From the NCBI GenBank assembly GCA_000980495.1, contig LARN01000064.1, positions 1 to 7,496 on the forward strand: 7,496 nucleotides of DNA, read 5' to 3'. Below, in pieces: positions 6,257 to 7,496 of this stretch. A program made the translations under genes and the position numbers. The notes beneath the pieces were generated by a model that had not been told where the DNA came from, made no database searches, and saw only the letters and a list, made by a program, of their open reading frames with translations. The stretch's first letter is position 1, and each line of letters begins with the position of its first letter. The DNA is from Acinetobacter sp. N54.MGS-139 (GTDB lineage Bacteria; Pseudomonadota; Gammaproteobacteria; Burkholderiales; Burkholderiaceae_F).

Positions 6257-7496
6257 CTAATTACCTGATGCAACGTTCAAAACATTGCCTTCCAAGTCTT
6301 GTCGGGAGCCGCTGTTGAGTTTTGCGCGTTCCTTATCGCGGATCTCTTCTGCACGCTCGCCGACCCAGTAATTGGCGTTCTTGATGCCGAGTTTTTCCGG
6401 GTGGAAAACCGGGTCAAGACCGATAGCCAGCTGCTTTTCATAGTCGCGCAAGCAGAGGAATGCCTTCTTGTTCAGCAGCAAAATGGCGATGATGTTCAGC
6501 CAAGCCATCAGACCGACGCCGATGTCGCCCACGGCCCATGCCAAATCCGCCGTTTTAACGGCGCCGAAGATGCAGGAGCCCATGACAAACAGCTTGAGGA
6601 TGAAGAATAAGAACGGACGGTGTAGTTTTCTATTGATGTAGGAAACGTTGGTTTCTGAAATGTAGTAATAAGAAAGGATCGTTGTGAAGGCAAAGAAGAA
6701 CAGAGCGATGGCAACGAATGCCTGTCCGAATCCGGGCATTAAGCCTTCAACCGCAGCCTGGGTGTAGGCAGGACCTGTGGCGACGTCTTTCAGACCGATG
6801 AACATCGGGGCATTGTCGGGACCGACAACGTTATAGCTTCCGGTGATGAGGATCATGAAAGCGGTGGCAGAGCAAACGAGCAGCGTGTCAACGTAGACAG
6901 AGAAGGCCTGAACCAACCCTTGTTTTGCCGGGTGGCTGACGGAAGCTGCGGAAGAAGCGTGAGGGCCGGTACCTTGGCCTGCTTCATTAGAGTAGATGCC
7001 GCGTTTGACACCCCAGGAGACTGCCAGACCGATGATGGCGCCGAAAGCAGCGTCTACACCGAAGGCGCTGTTGACGATGAGCACAAGGACGTCGTCCAGC
7101 AGGTCAACGTGCATGAATACGATGACCAGAGAGAAAATCACATAGGCCTGAGCCATGAAGGGCACGACCAGTGTTGTGAAGGCTGCGATTCTCTTTAAGC
7201 CGCCGAACACAATGAAGGAGAGCAGAGCTGCGATGAAGCCTGCGGAAATTGCCGGAGCGATGCCGAAGGCGTTTTCCATGGAGGTTGCAATTGCATTAGC
7301 CTGCACGCCGGGAAGGAAGAGGCCGCAGGAGAAGATGGTGACAATCGCGAAAAGCCAGGCAAACCACTTGATGCCTAAGCCGCGTTCAATGTAGAAAGCA
7401 GGGCCGCCGCGGTATTCGCCGTTGATTTTTTCTTTATAGACCTGACCGAGGGTGGATTCGACGAAAGCAGAAGAGGCGCCGAGGAATGCAACCATC
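6257..7496 (-). CDS. Sodium:alanine/glycine symporter, AGCS family (5' end outside window)
   Basis: A polytopic inner-membrane amino-acid carrier of the alanine or glycine:cation symporter family (AGCS, TC 2.A.25), which imports small neutral amino acids with sodium. The 412 or so residues present include GGPAFYIERGL (30-40 of the fragment), the family hallmark SWGVKRGIYSNEAGQGTGPHASSAA (160-184), YVDTLLVCSATAFMILITG (201-219), FFAFTTILSYYYISETN (267-283), and a C-terminal DYEKQLAIGLDPVFHP. Many hydrophobic helices run between them. A charged, soluble tail of about 35 residues (WVGERAEEIRDKERAK onward) ends the protein. The Met at 7495 is internal: family members have roughly 80 or more residues, with the first helices, before VAFLGASSAFVESTLGQVY, so the true start lies past the window end. 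The stop is TAG at 6257-6259. Substrate preference among alanine, glycine and related amino acids cannot be told from this sequence. Confidence 0.95.
   Translation of the reverse strand, partial: MVAFLGASSAFVESTLGQVYKEKINGEYRGGPAFYIERGLGIKWFAWLFAIVTIFSCGLFLPGVQANAIATSMENAFGIAPAISAGFIAALLSFIVFGGLKRIAAFTTLVVPFMAQAYVIFSLVIVFMHVDLLDDVLVLIVNSAFGVDAAFGAIIGLAVSWGVKRGIYSNEAGQGTGPHASSAASVSHPAKQGLVQAFSVYVDTLLVCSATAFMILITGSYNVVGPDNAPMFIGLKDVATGPAYTQAAVEGLMPGFGQAFVAIALFFFAFTTILSYYYISETNVSYINRKLHRPFLFFILKLFVMGSCIFGAVKTADLAWAVGDIGVGLMAWLNIIAILLLNKKAFLCLRDYEKQLAIGLDPVFHPEKLGIKNANYWVGERAEEIRDKERAKLNSGSRQDLEGNVLNVASGN

Noticed and set aside
1..7496. Possible undescribed multi-gene system
   Set aside because: All but one of the genes fall into known families, mostly housekeeping ones; apart from mutL-miaA the neighbours are separated by terminators or opposed in direction, so nothing indicates a linked new system.

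Overview
The window looks like a piece of a proteobacterial chromosome of moderate GC. The adjacent mutL-miaA pair, the endonuclease-type MutL, the duplicated DedA proteins and a Gram-negative style signal peptide suggest a beta-proteobacterium, perhaps a gut Burkholderiales such as the Sutterellaceae. That lineage guess is inference from protein style and gene order only. The content is mostly core and housekeeping genes. I found no phage, transposon, CRISPR, toxin-antitoxin or other accessory system, and no rRNA or tRNA gene.

Layout from left to right: (1) the 3' end of phosphoglycerate kinase (pgk, +), cut by the window edge, followed by a clear intrinsic terminator. (2) About 130 bases of convergent intergenic DNA (361-480) holding a dense cluster of overlapping inverted repeats, then the terminator of the next, minus-strand gene. 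(3) A DedA-family membrane protein gene (-), a divergently transcribed cyclase-family hydrolase gene (+), and a second DedA paralogue (-) of exactly the same length. The hydrolase gene and second dedA gene converge on a shared bidirectional terminator. (4) mutL (+) and miaA (+), overlapping or nearly so, the usual proteobacterial arrangement. (5) A minus-strand gene for a small secreted protein that meets miaA tail to tail with a 4-base gap. Its signal-peptide part and its body lie in different reading frames, so it is frameshifted or misread here. Its probable terminator lies inside the miaA coding sequence. (6) A terminator and then most of an AGCS-family sodium:alanine/glycine symporter gene (-), whose 5' end lies beyond the window.

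Functional links: MutL (mismatch repair) and MiaA (tRNA i6A37 modification) form one transcription unit and look translationally coupled. The two DedA proteins retain the family's acidic and arginine signature residues and are probably both functional lipid or ion-coupled membrane transporters. The other genes have no evident shared pathway. The items most worth a second look are the frameshifted secreted protein, the three-copy palindrome cluster after pgk, and the divergent cyclase-family enzyme with Cys at a position where the family normally has a metal-binding His.
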